From Brachybacterium sp. FME24 (GTDB lineage: Bacteria; Actinomycetota; Actinomycetes; Actinomycetales; Dermabacteraceae): DNA of 64,000 bases. The position numbers and the translations under genes were made by a program. Of this stretch, positions 34,463 to 43,110 are shown in pieces. The DNA lies in assembly GCF_014897705.1 (NCBI RefSeq), contig NZ_JABUXV010000009.1, positions 172,686-236,685 on the forward strand, in the 5' to 3' direction. The notes under the pieces are model-generated. The model was not told the DNA's origin and searched no databases. It saw nothing but the letters and a program-made list of their open reading frames with translations. Position 1 is the stretch's first letter; every line of letters begins with the position of its first letter.

Positions 34463-36034
34463 GTGATCGACGTCCTCGCGGGGAGCCCTCTGCTCACGCT
34501 GTTCCTGGTCGTCACCTCCGGTGCGGTCCTGGGGGCCATCCCCTTCGGTCGCGTCCGCTTCGGTGCCGCGGGCGCATTGTTCACGGGGCTGGCCCTCTCC
34601 GCGGCCGCGCCGCATCTGGGCGCCGGCATGGACATCGTGCAATCACTGGGTCTGGCCCTGTTCGTGTACACGGTCGGCATCGCGGCCGGGGCCGCATTCT
34701 TCGGGTCGCTGAATCGACAGCTGCCCCTGTTGGCCGCAGCCACGGTCAGCACCGTCCTCGCAGCGGCCGCGACGATCCTGCTGGGGCACCTGCTGGGCAT
34801 CTCCCAGGATCTCTCCCTGGGCCTGTTCAGCGGAGCCCTGACCGCTGCACCAGCTCTCGACGCGGCCGGCCGGCTGACGGGAACCTCGGCACCCTCGGTG
34901 GGCTACGCCTTCGGCTATCCGATCGGAGTGATCGTCGGGATCGTGCTCGTCTCGACCATCGTCACCCGCAACTGGCCGGGCCGGAAGGACACGCCTGCCC
35001 TGGCCGGCACGAGCCTGTCGTCGACCACGGTGCGGGTGCTGCATCCCGTGAACCTGCGCGACGTCCCGCAGTGGCGCGACCAGCTGGTGCGCTTCTCCTA
35101 CCTGCGTCGCGAGGAGCGCGTGCGGGTCATCGTGCCCGGGGAGGACCTGCTGGCCGGGGACGAGGTCGTCGCCGTCGGCATGCCGGACGCAGTGGCGGCC
35201 GTGACGGAGGTGCTCGGGCAGCGCAGCGACCGGCATATCGCGCACGACCGCTCGCTGGTGGAGTTCACGCGCCTCACGGTCTCCAATCCCGATCTGGCGT
35301 CGCGATCCATCGCCGAGCTGAACCTCCCGGTGCGCTTCGGGGCGGTCGTCACCCGGGTGCGGCGCGGCGACCTGGAACTGCTCGCCCGGGACGATCTCGT
35401 GCTGGAGCCGGGCGACCGTCTCGCCGTGGTCGTGGACCGCTCCCGCCTGGACGCCGTCCACGCTCTGCTCGGGGATTCCGATCGCAAGGCCAGCGAGCTC
35501 GACGTGCTGTCGCTGGGCCTCGGTCTCGTGCTCGGCTTCGCGCTGGGCCTGGTGACGGTGCCGATGCCGGGCGGAGGCAGCTTCTCCCTGGGCCCGGCCG
35601 CAGGGCCGCTGCTGGTGGGCATGGTGCTGGGCGCCCTGCGTCGTACGGGACCCGTGGTGTGGGCCCTGCCGGGCAGTGCGAACATCACGCTGCGCCAGCT
35701 GGGCCTGCTGCTCTTCCTCGCCGGACTGGGCCTGACCGCAGGGCCGGACGTCGCCGCGGTGCTCGCCTCGCCGACGGCCTGGCGCGCGGCCGTGCTGTCC
35801 GTGGTCGTCGCCGTGCTCAGCTGCGCCGCGATGCTGCTGGCGGGGCGGTGGGTGCTGGACCTGTCGGCTCCGCGGGCCGCGGGCGCTGTAGCGGGCTTCC
35901 TGGGGCAGCCCGCCGTGCTCGACGCCGCGAACTCCAAGCGCGCCGACGAGCGCATCGAGGGCGCCTACGCGACCCTCTTCGCCTTCTCCATCGTCGTGAA
36001 GATCGCGCTGATCCCGGTGATCTGGAACCTGTGA
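34463..36034 (+). CDS. AspT/YidE-like transporter with RCK_C domains
   Basis: Membrane transporter of 523 residues with two membrane blocks (about 1-165 and 345-523) flanking a cytoplasmic segment with two TrkA-C-like domains (about 185-345, e.g. EELNLPVRFGAVVTRVRRGD and LEPGDRLAVVVDRSR). The second block has MPGGGSFSLGPAAGPLLVGMVLGAL. This layout is that of the aspartate:alanine exchanger family. The substrate is unknown. The start is GTG at 34463 after GAAAGG. It stands alone, convergent with the oxidoreductase operon. Confidence 0.88.
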   Translation: MIDVLAGSPLLTLFLVVTSGAVLGAIPFGRVRFGAAGALFTGLALSAAAPHLGAGMDIVQSLGLALFVYTVGIAAGAAFFGSLNRQLPLLAAATVSTVLAAAATILLGHLLGISQDLSLGLFSGALTAAPALDAAGRLTGTSAPSVGYAFGYPIGVIVGIVLVSTIVTRNWPGRKDTPALAGTSLSSTTVRVLHPVNLRDVPQWRDQLVRFSYLRREERVRVIVPGEDLLAGDEVVAVGMPDAVAAVTEVLGQRSDRHIAHDRSLVEFTRLTVSNPDLASRSIAELNLPVRFGAVVTRVRRGDLELLARDDLVLEPGDRLAVVVDRSRLDAVHALLGDSDRKASELDVLSLGLGLVLGFALGLVTVPMPGGGSFSLGPAAGPLLVGMVLGALRRTGPVVWALPGSANITLRQLGLLLFLAGLGLTAGPDVAAVLASPTAWRAAVLSVVVAVLSCAAMLLAGRWVLDLSAPRAAGAVAGFLGQPAVLDAANSKRADERIEGAYATLFAFSIVVKIALIPVIWNL

Positions 36035-36077
36035 GCGGGCGCGCCGGCACGGACCGTGACCGACGCGCCTGCCCGCT
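36034..36077. terminator. Short shared hairpin between convergent genes
   Basis: AGCGGGC (36034-36040) pairs with GCCCGCT (36071-36077), and GCGC extends the stem after a 2-nt bulge. It fills the 45-bp gap between the AspT-like gene and the oxidoreductase gene. Confidence 0.5.
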
Positions 36078-36079
36078 GC

Positions 36080-37180
36080 TCAGGCGGGGACGCGAACGTC
36101 CTGCGACGCGACGGCTTCGGGGCGGGGCACCGTGCTGGAGACCTCGACACGGGCTCCGCCGCGGGCGGATTCGAGCACTGCGTTCATCACCTCGAGCACG
36201 TGCTGGCCGAGGTCACCGCTGGCACGCAGCTCCGCACCGCGCAGGGCCATGTCCTGCAGGCCGATGCCGCGCGAGGCCTCGACGTAGCCGCCGGCGACGG
36301 GAAGAGTCTCCCAGCCCTCGCCGCCCAGACGCCTGACCTCGACGTCGCCGTCGAACCGGTTGGGGTCCGGCACGGCGAGGGTGCCGGCGGTGCCATGGAC
36401 CTCGATCGGATGGGCCGCGGTGGCGACGCCGTCGAAGCTCATGACCAGCGTGGTGAGCGCCCCGCTCTCATGGACGAGCACCCCCGTGACGTGCGTTTCC
36501 GTGGTGACCGGGATGATCTCGCCCTCGCGGGGGCCGGAGCCGATGGTGCGCTCGGTGCGCAGGCGGCTGCCGGCGCCGATCACCTCGGCGACCGGCCCCA
36601 GCAGGGTGACCAGCGAGTGGATGTAGTACGGACCCATGTCCAGCAGGGGGCCGCCGCCGGGCAGGTAGTAGAAGTCCGGCTGCGGGTGCCACCGCTCATG
36701 ACCCGGGGTGACCATGGTGGCCACCGCAGCGATCGGGGTGCCGATCTCACCGGCGTCGATAGCAACCCGGGCGGTCTGCGTGCCGGTACCCAGCACGGTG
36801 TCCGGGGCGCTGCCCACGAGCACCCCGGCCTCCCGCGCCGCGGCGAGCACCTGCTGGCCCTCCTCGGTGGTGACCGCGAACGGCTTCTCCGAGTACACGT
36901 TCTTGCCGGCCGCGATCGCGCGCAGGTCGACCTCGGCGTGCGCTGCCGGGATCGTGAGGTTCAGGACCGTGTCCACCTCGGGGTCGGCGAGGAGCTCGTC
37001 GACCGTGAGCACCCGCACGCCGTCACGCCCCTCGGCGGCGGCCTGCGCCCGGGCGGGGTCGAGGTCGGCGATCGCGACGAGCTGCACGTCGGGCAGCTCG
37101 TCGAAGCTCGCCAGGTACTGCCGGGAGATGACGCCGGCGCCGATCATGCCGATCTTCATCGGGGAGCCTTCGGTGCTCAT
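36080..37180 (-). CDS. Gfo/Idh/MocA family oxidoreductase of the ThuA operon
   Basis: A 366-residue enzyme with IGMIGAGVISRQYL at the N-terminus, YSEKPFAVT near 100, and GGGPLLDMGPYYIHSLVTLLG near 180. Start at 37180 overlaps the ThuA-like stop by 4 nt (ATGA); MKIGMIG at 37159 is an alternative. It is the third gene of a fully overlapping three-gene operon (oxidoreductase, ThuA-like, oxidoreductase). That set resembles ThuA/ThuB disaccharide-oxidation units, in which a sugar is oxidised to a 3-keto form (inference). Confidence 0.9.
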   Translation of the reverse strand: MSTEGSPMKIGMIGAGVISRQYLASFDELPDVQLVAIADLDPARAQAAAEGRDGVRVLTVDELLADPEVDTVLNLTIPAAHAEVDLRAIAAGKNVYSEKPFAVTTEEGQQVLAAAREAGVLVGSAPDTVLGTGTQTARVAIDAGEIGTPIAAVATMVTPGHERWHPQPDFYYLPGGGPLLDMGPYYIHSLVTLLGPVAEVIGAGSRLRTERTIGSGPREGEIIPVTTETHVTGVLVHESGALTTLVMSFDGVATAAHPIEVHGTAGTLAVPDPNRFDGDVEVRRLGGEGWETLPVAGGYVEASRGIGLQDMALRGAELRASGDLGQHVLEVMNAVLESARGGARVEVSSTVPRPEAVASQDVRVPA

Positions 37181-37932
37181 CGGATGGCCTCCTTCGCGCT
37201 GCGCCCGCCGTGCTCGCCGTAGGGCTGCTCGCTGCCGCGTGCCGCCCACAGCAGGCCCCGCTCGATCACGGTGCGGACGTTCGGGTCCTCGAGCACCTCG
37301 ACGCGGTGGCCAGGGGTGGAGACGAAGAGCCTGCCCTCGCCCCACTGGCGGGTCCAGAGCGCCGGCGACGTGATGGGCCGGTTCCACGGATCCCATTCGC
37401 GCACCTTCTGGGTGGTGGTCGCGAGCACGTCGATGTAGTCGTCCGAGAGCACCCAGTACTGCTCGGTGACCAGGTCGAAGTCGCCGATGCCCTGGGTGAT
37501 CGGGTGATCTGCGGCCGCCGGCAGCATGTTCACGGTGTACGGCACGTAGTTGTCGGACTGCTCGCCCGTGCGCTCGTCGGGGTGCTTGCCGGGGTGGCAG
37601 CCGAACTGGCCGCCGATGAGGGTGAGGTAATCGGAGTTGTTGCGGTAGGAGTCGGCGATGCCGCCGTGCCAGCCGGCCAGGCCGGTGCCTGCCTCGACGG
37701 CCGCGCGCAGGCCCTCGAACTCCTCCTTCTCGATGGTGTTCATGGTGTTGCACTGGAGGATCAGGTCCACCGTGGCCATGTACTCGGCGTCGGCGTAGAT
37801 CGCGGGGGAGTCCTCGATCCGCACCGTGAAGCCGCTCTCCTCGAGGAAGGGGATGAAGAGGTCGGTCGCCTCGATCGGCTGGTGTCCGTCCCAGCCTCCG
37901 CGGACGACGAGGGCTGTGCGGGGGGTGGTCAT
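37177..37932 (-). CDS. ThuA-like domain protein
   Basis: A protein of 251 residues of the ThuA family, a class I glutamine-amidotransferase-like fold. Motifs include TALVVRGGWDGHQPIEAT at the start, GTGLAGWHGGIADSYRN near 90, and GGQFGCHPGKHP near 112. It has no signal peptide. ThuA proteins work with Gfo/Idh/MocA enzymes in trehalose or keto-sugar catabolism; the exact chemistry is not settled. Both flanking genes overlap it by 4 nt. The start is the ATG at 37932. Confidence 0.92.
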   Translation of the reverse strand: MTTPRTALVVRGGWDGHQPIEATDLFIPFLEESGFTVRIEDSPAIYADAEYMATVDLILQCNTMNTIEKEEFEGLRAAVEAGTGLAGWHGGIADSYRNNSDYLTLIGGQFGCHPGKHPDERTGEQSDNYVPYTVNMLPAAADHPITQGIGDFDLVTEQYWVLSDDYIDVLATTTQKVREWDPWNRPITSPALWTRQWGEGRLFVSTPGHRVEVLEDPNVRTVIERGLLWAARGSEQPYGEHGGRSAKEAIR

Positions 37933-39164
37933 CGGGTGCTCTCCTGGGAAGTGGGGGATGGCGGATCGATCTTCTGCCAGCTGGATCCGTCTGCCGAACT
38001 GGCTTCGACGGCGGCGAGGACGTGCTGGACCTGCAGCGCCTCCTCGAACGAGGGGGAGGGGTCGGTGCCCTCCCCGATCGCCCGCACGAGATCGGCGATC
38101 TCGTGGGTGAAGGTGTGCTCGTAGCCCAGGCCGTGCCCGGTGGGCCACCAGGCCGCGGCGTAGGGGTGCTCGGGCTCGGTGGTCAGCACACGGGTGAAGC
38201 CCTGGCGGCCTGCGGGTGCCGTCGCATCGTAGATCTCCAGCTCGTTCATCCGCTCGAAGTCGAAAGCGATCGAGCCCGCCGAGCCGTTGATCTCCACGCG
38301 CATCGCGTTCTTGCGGCCCTGCGCCATCCTGGTGGCCTCGAAGGAACCGAGGGCCCCGCTCGCGAAGCGCGCGGTGAACAGGGCGACGTCGTCGACCGTG
38401 ACCTGGTGGCGCTCGCCGGAGGTGTCACCCGTGCCGCCGAGGCCCTGGGCCGTGCCTGCGGCAGGGCGGGTGGGGACCACGGTCTCCAGGGTGCCGGAGA
38501 CCGTCGTGATCTCCTGCCCGGAGATCCACTGGGCGAGGTCGATGATGTGGGCGCCGATGTCGCCGAGCGCCCCCGACCCGGCCTTGTCCTTGTCCAGCCG
38601 CCAGGTCATCGGGGCATCGGCATCCGAGAGCCAGTCCTGCAGGTACTGGGCCCGCACCTGGCGGATCTCGCCGACGGCGCCCTCGGCGACGAGCTGGCGC
38701 GCATAGGCCAGAGCCGGAGTGCGACGGTAGGAGAAGCCGCAGATGCTGCGCACGCCGCGGCTGCTCGCCTCGGTGGCAGCGGCGGCCATCTCCACCGACT
38801 CCTCGACCGAGTTCGCCAGCGGCTTCTCGCAGAGCACGTGCTTGCCCGCGGCGAGAGCCGCCATCGCGATCTCGAAGTGGGTGTCACCGGGGGTGCAGAT
38901 GTCGATGACGTCGATCTCGGGATCCTCGACGAGGTCCTGCCAGCGCGTGGTGGTCCGCTCGAACCCATAGCGCTCGGCGGCCGCGACCAGCGAGCTCTCG
39001 GTGCGCCCGGCGAGGGTGCGCAGCACGGGGGTCTGCGGCAGGTCGAAGAAGCGGTGGGCGGTGCGCCAGGCATGGGAATGGGCGGCGCCCATGAAGCCGT
39101 AGCCGACCATGCCGATGCGCAGCGGTCGGGAGGGGGTGTGCGGGGTGGTCACTGCTGGTGTCAC
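37929..39164 (-). CDS. Gfo/Idh/MocA family oxidoreductase, first gene of ThuA operon
   Basis: A 411-residue enzyme with canonical IGMVGYGFMGAAHSHAWR, LCEKPLANS near 125, and GALGDIGAHIIDLAQWISG near 205. The start is uncertain: GTG at 39164 lies only 2 nt after GAGGAG and a second GTG at 39152 lies 14 nt after it; neither spacing is ideal. Longer frames to 39362 cross the promoter and are wrong. It is transcribed from the promoter at 39334-39362, which shares an operator with ABC operon 2, so this enzyme set probably acts on the sugar imported there. Confidence 0.9.
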   Translation of the reverse strand: MTPAVTTPHTPSRPLRIGMVGYGFMGAAHSHAWRTAHRFFDLPQTPVLRTLAGRTESSLVAAAERYGFERTTTRWQDLVEDPEIDVIDICTPGDTHFEIAMAALAAGKHVLCEKPLANSVEESVEMAAAATEASSRGVRSICGFSYRRTPALAYARQLVAEGAVGEIRQVRAQYLQDWLSDADAPMTWRLDKDKAGSGALGDIGAHIIDLAQWISGQEITTVSGTLETVVPTRPAAGTAQGLGGTGDTSGERHQVTVDDVALFTARFASGALGSFEATRMAQGRKNAMRVEINGSAGSIAFDFERMNELEIYDATAPAGRQGFTRVLTTEPEHPYAAAWWPTGHGLGYEHTFTHEIADLVRAIGEGTDPSPSFEEALQVQHVLAAVEASSADGSSWQKIDPPSPTSQESTR

Positions 39165-39315
39165 GACTCCTCGAAGAGCGGGTGGGGATCGGGGCCGGGG
39201 CCTCCCAGGAGCGGGAGGTGCCGGACTCCCAGGGCGGCTGACGGGGCAGGGCCCCGTGCGGTTCTGCGCTCGATATCGACGGTGACGGGGCGATGCCTCG
39301 GAGCGACAGGATCCG

Positions 39316-39363
39316 ACCCTGGTAAGGGTCTCTAACTTATAAAGCGAAAGTCTGCGGGTCAAG
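39316..39363 (-). promoter_or_regulatory. Promoter-operator block of the ThuA operon
   Basis: On the minus strand TTGACC (39362-39357) and TAAGTT (39339-39334) are 17 bp apart. The imperfect palindrome GGTAAGG-GTCTCTA-ACTTATA covers 39321-39341. The whole 48-bp block aligns base for base, apart from a 2-bp gap and few changes, with 46297-46346 in front of ABC operon 2. Confidence 0.7.
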
Positions 39364-39793
39364 GGCGCACTCGGGGTGCCGTGGCGCGATCCTGTCGGCC
39401 CTGGCGATCAGTGCGACGCCCTGTGAGCGTGCCGCGGGCGGAGGGATGCCCCGCAAGGGTTGACGAGAGTCGATCACGAATGTATTACGCGAGGGCCCGC
39501 GCGCGGGTTTCGCGCGCGTTCTTCGCGCGTTCTCCGACTGTTTATCGCGCGATGACTTCCGGGGCCAGACGGTTCGGACCGAGCGCTCCGGGGCTGCCTG
39601 GTCGCTCCACGAGCCGATCGCACCCCCTTACTCGGGGGCCGCAACCTCCCGCGCGGACCGACGAGACGCTTGATTCGTGCTACCACCAGGCAGTATCCCT
39701 CCGGGGGTCGACGTTCCGGCGTGGCGGGACCGGCGTCGGCCGGGTGCGCAGAAATACGGCGGAAAGCACCTTCCTGGACATCTCGGACCCCCC
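39364..39793. other. Intergenic region without recognised gene
   Basis: About 430 bp in the divergent spacer. It includes an alternating CGCG-rich tract near 39490-39555 that could form Z-DNA-like or hairpin structure, with no convincing coding frame or RNA gene. Confidence 0.4.
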
Positions 39794-39823
39794 TTGACCC
39801 CTGTGCCGCGGGTCACGTAGCGT
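39794..39823 (+). promoter_or_regulatory. Putative promoter of the secreted repeat protein
   Basis: TTGACC (39794-39799) and TAGCGT (39818-39823) are 18 bp apart, 110 bp upstream of the start codon at 39933. Confidence 0.5.
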
Positions 39824-39932
39824 TCATTGGACCGCCAGGATTCATGCAGGTTCCTCACAGCTGTCGTAAAACACTTCTGGCATGCCTGAATTCTCCATGG
39901 CGCAACCTGATCCCCATTGAAAGGTATGTCTG

Positions 39933-41324
39933 ATGTCGATCAAGCTAGGTCGGAAATGGTGGCCGAAGGCGGCGATCGCGGTGGCCGCCTCGGCCCTCGC
40001 TCTCAGCAGCGCACCCCTTGCCTATGCCGACGGCGAGGAAGGCGGCGGACACGGCGGGCATGAGGGCGGCGGTGACGCCTGCACGTTCTTCCTGGACCAC
40101 ATGTGGGCCAACGAGGACGGAATCCCCTTGGTGGGGTCGCCCGCCCACTTCAACGAGCACCACACCGACCCGGCATACGACAACCTGGTCCTCTCACTGG
40201 CGAGCGGTGCCATCGGCAACTCCAACATGCCGGTCATCGATGTCTACGGCGGGCCCCTGGGATGGATCCCGGTCTTCAACCCCTCGCACGTCAAGGGCCA
40301 TGGGACGGACTACGTCACGCTGCTCACCTCCTGCGGCGGAGTGGGCATCCCCCTCGACAGCAACGACCTGACGTCCCTGGACGTCGGTTCCGTCGAAGAG
40401 CTCGCGAACCTGTCGGACCTGATCATGCCGGGCCTGCCGTCCCCGGACATGCTGACGGACCCGACCTACCTCTGGAAGACGACCGACGCGTCCGACATCC
40501 TGGATCGGGTCACCCCGGAGACTCTGCTCGACGTGGACCAGTACGTCGGCTTCGCCGGGGATCACGTCGACACCTGGCGCCTGCTGTGGGAGACGGCTCT
40601 GAACGACGTCTCCACCGGCAACCCCTCGGGGATCCTGGACGTCCTGGAGATCACGAACAACATCAACACCCTCGAGTCGCTCACCGGGCCGCTCGGCGGG
40701 GACACCTCGTCCGATCTCCTCGGCGAGGGCGGAGTCTCCGATCTGCTCGGCGGCAGCGGTGCCCCTGATCTGCTCGGCGGCGGCGACCCCACTGAGCTGC
40801 TCGGTGACGAGGGCGTCGGCGGACTCCTCGGTGAGGACGCCACCTCCGGCCTTCTCAGCGGGGACTCCATCACCGGCCTGCTCGGTGACGACGCCGACTC
40901 CGGCCTGCTCGGCGGCGGGGACCCGGTCTCGGGCCTGCTCGGCGGCGGGGACCCGCTCTCGGGCCTCCTCGGCGGCGGAGCCGACGGCGGCACCGTCGAT
41001 GCGGAGAAGTTCTCCTCCGTGATGTCCGGGGCTGCAGACTCGGCGGCGGGCGTGGGGCAGTGCCAGAGCTCGCTCAACGGCAACGTGCTGGCGCTCACCT
41101 GCGTGTACGCCGATATGCCCGCCGAGGTGACCGAGGTGTCCGTGGACACCGGCGACGGCATCGAGCAGCTGGAGACCACCGGTGGCACGAGCGGCGGCGC
41201 CGTGGGCTCCCTCGAGCTGACCGATGGTCAGGTCGCGGCGCTCAAGGAGGGGACGTTCGAGCTCACCGTGAGCACCTCCGGTTCCGACTCCGAGGCGATC
41301 AGCGGCGTCATCGAACCCTGCTGA
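39933..41324 (+). CDS. Secreted protein with LLGGG repeats and a degenerate CHRD-like tail
   Basis: A 463-residue exported protein. A Sec signal peptide (KWWPKAAIAVAASALALSSAPLAYA) is followed by a Gly/His-rich stretch HGGHEGG that could bind metal. Residues about 45-250 form an unrecognised domain with two Cys. Residues about 260-352 are a run of roughly nine short repeats of the pattern LLG-G-G/D-D-S-G. The last 100 residues (LTDGQVAALKEGTFELTVST) resemble a CHRD domain (inference). There is no anchor, so it is probably released. GAAAGG precedes the ATG. The next gene encodes a PepSY membrane protein. Confidence 0.8.
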   Translation: MSIKLGRKWWPKAAIAVAASALALSSAPLAYADGEEGGGHGGHEGGGDACTFFLDHMWANEDGIPLVGSPAHFNEHHTDPAYDNLVLSLASGAIGNSNMPVIDVYGGPLGWIPVFNPSHVKGHGTDYVTLLTSCGGVGIPLDSNDLTSLDVGSVEELANLSDLIMPGLPSPDMLTDPTYLWKTTDASDILDRVTPETLLDVDQYVGFAGDHVDTWRLLWETALNDVSTGNPSGILDVLEITNNINTLESLTGPLGGDTSSDLLGEGGVSDLLGGSGAPDLLGGGDPTELLGDEGVGGLLGEDATSGLLSGDSITGLLGDDADSGLLGGGDPVSGLLGGGDPLSGLLGGGADGGTVDAEKFSSVMSGAADSAAGVGQCQSSLNGNVLALTCVYADMPAEVTEVSVDTGDGIEQLETTGGTSGGAVGSLELTDGQVAALKEGTFELTVSTSGSDSEAISGVIEPC

Positions 41325-41368
41325 CGCAGCCGGCAGGGCCATCGTCATGATGGCCTGAACGCTCGGCG

Positions 41369-41401
41369 AGGGGTGGGGTTGCGCGTCGCGACCCCACCCC
41401 T
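41369..41401 (+). terminator. Terminator after the secreted repeat protein
   Basis: AGGGGTGGGGT pairs perfectly with ACCCCACCCCT, extended inwards by a G-U pair and GCG/CGC with a 3-nt loop. It lies 45 bp after the stop codon and is followed by TCTC. Confidence 0.8.
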
Positions 41402-41522
41402 TCTCACGCGCGTACTCGCTCGGGCGGTCGGCGCCGGCATGCTCCTGATCTCGCCGCACCCCGAGGCAGCAACCCGAGGGGGCTACCCCCGTTTCCCGCG
41501 ACGACCACAGGGATGGCCCCGC

Positions 41523-43034
41523 ATGACCCGCACAGCTGAGATCCGTCCTCGCGAGATCCGCCCGCGACGGCGACGCGGACAGAGGGGCTGGCTCGGCGCT
41601 CTCCTCCTCCGGCTGCACTTCTATGCGGGGGTCCTCGTCGGCCCCTTCATCCTCGTCGCGGCGACGAGCGGCGCGCTCTACGTGATGTCCCCGCAGATCG
41701 AGCAGGTCATCTACGCGGACGAGCTGCACGCCGCCTCCGCCGAGGCGACGCTGACCCTCGGCGAGCAGGTCGCGGTCGCCGAGGAGCACGTCGGTGACAC
41801 CGATCCCCTGACCGCGGTCCGCCCAGCCCCCGAACCGGGCGAGACGACGCGCGTCATGTTCGCCCAGGAAGGGCTCGGCGAGAGCGAGTCCCGATCGATC
41901 TTCGTCGATCCCGGGTCCGGGGAAGTCCGGGGGGACCTCACCGTCTACGGCACGAGCGGCTCCCTCCCGCTGCGCACCTGGATCGACCAGCTGCACCGGG
42001 GACTCCACCTGGGAGACGCGGGACGGCTCTACAGCGAGCTGGCTGCGTCGTGGCTCTGGATCGTCGCGTCGGCCGGACTCCTGCTCTGGATCCTCCGCGC
42101 GAGGTCGTCCCGCGCCTCGCGAGTTCGAGAGGCGCATGATCAGCCTCGAGCGGCGACGAAGGGCACCGGTCGGCGGCGTCTTCTGCGATGGCACACGACG
42201 ATCGGCCTGGGGGTGGTCCTCGCCGCGCTCTTCCTCTCCGCCACCGGGATGACCTGGTCGCAGCACGCCGGAGCCAACATCACCAGCCTGCGCGCCGCTC
42301 TCGGCTGGGGCACGCCTGTCATCAGCACCTCGCTCGACGACTCGCAGCCGATGCCGGACGAGCATGCTGCGCATCACGGGGACATGACGGATCCGTCCGG
42401 AGACGCGCTTCCCGAGCACTTCGACCACATCATGGAGGTCGCGCGAGGCGTCAACATCGACTCGGATGCCGTCGAGATCCTCCCTCCTGCGGGGCCCGAC
42501 GGCGCGTGGGTGGTCCAGGAGATCCATCGCAGCTATCCGACCCAGGTGGATGCAGTCTCGATCGACGGAAGCACCCTGGAGGTCGTCGATCGGATCGACT
42601 TCGAGGACTTCGGCCTCATGGCGAAGCTCGCCCGATGGGGGATCGATCTCCACATGGGCACGATGTTCGGGCTGGCGAACCAGATCGTCCTTGCCCTCGT
42701 CGCTCTCGGGATCGGGTCGATGGTCGTCCTCGGCTATGTGATGTGGTGGAAGCGTCGTCCACCCCGGGCCGGACGGCTCGCACTCGGGCGTCCTCCCCGG
42801 CGAGGCGCGATCCATCGCGCGCCGTGGTGGGGCGTCGCTGCCCTCGGCGCAGCCGCTGCCGGGATCGGCGTCTTCCTCCCTCTGGTCGGATGGACGCTCC
42901 TCGGGTTCCTCGCCCTCGACGTCCTCCTCGGATTCCTCAGCGGCCGACGCGCCGAGCCGCCCGAGCCGGCCTCCCCGTCATCGCCGCCTGCCGATCCGGA
43001 CAGGACAGCCTCGACTGGTCCGCGAACGCCGTAG
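41523..43034 (+). CDS. PepSY-associated transmembrane protein
   Basis: Membrane protein of 503 residues. The first helix is preceded by an Arg-rich cytoplasmic segment and reads LRLHFYAGVLVGPFILVAATSGALYVMSP. A PepSY domain and the family motif QLHRGLHLGDAGRLYSELAASWLWIVASAGLLLW (about 153-187) follow. A second helix pair surrounds RWHTTIGLGVVLAALFLSATGMTW, and a His-rich loop DEHAAHHGD lies near 280. Such proteins are linked with ferric or copper reduction and uptake at the membrane. I chose ATG at 41523; the upstream frame passes through the terminator. Two C-terminal helices end it. Confidence 0.87.
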   Translation: MTRTAEIRPREIRPRRRRGQRGWLGALLLRLHFYAGVLVGPFILVAATSGALYVMSPQIEQVIYADELHAASAEATLTLGEQVAVAEEHVGDTDPLTAVRPAPEPGETTRVMFAQEGLGESESRSIFVDPGSGEVRGDLTVYGTSGSLPLRTWIDQLHRGLHLGDAGRLYSELAASWLWIVASAGLLLWILRARSSRASRVREAHDQPRAATKGTGRRRLLRWHTTIGLGVVLAALFLSATGMTWSQHAGANITSLRAALGWGTPVISTSLDDSQPMPDEHAAHHGDMTDPSGDALPEHFDHIMEVARGVNIDSDAVEILPPAGPDGAWVVQEIHRSYPTQVDAVSIDGSTLEVVDRIDFEDFGLMAKLARWGIDLHMGTMFGLANQIVLALVALGIGSMVVLGYVMWWKRRPPRAGRLALGRPPRRGAIHRAPWWGVAALGAAAAGIGVFLPLVGWTLLGFLALDVLLGFLSGRRAEPPEPASPSSPPADPDRTASTGPRTP

Positions 43035-43110
43035 CCGGTCCGGCCTCGGACGCCCGCGCGGCGCGAGGTCGACCTCGGGCCGCCCGAGCCCTCCGCGACG
43101 CAGGGTCAGA

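Noticed and set aside
39490..39555. Small RNA or tRNA in the CGCG-rich stretch
   Set aside because: No cloverleaf, promoter-terminator pair or other RNA hallmark could be made out.
40194..42815. Minus-strand open frame of 873 codons
   Set aside because: It runs antisense across two well-supported genes and a terminator; composition is typical of a shadow frame.
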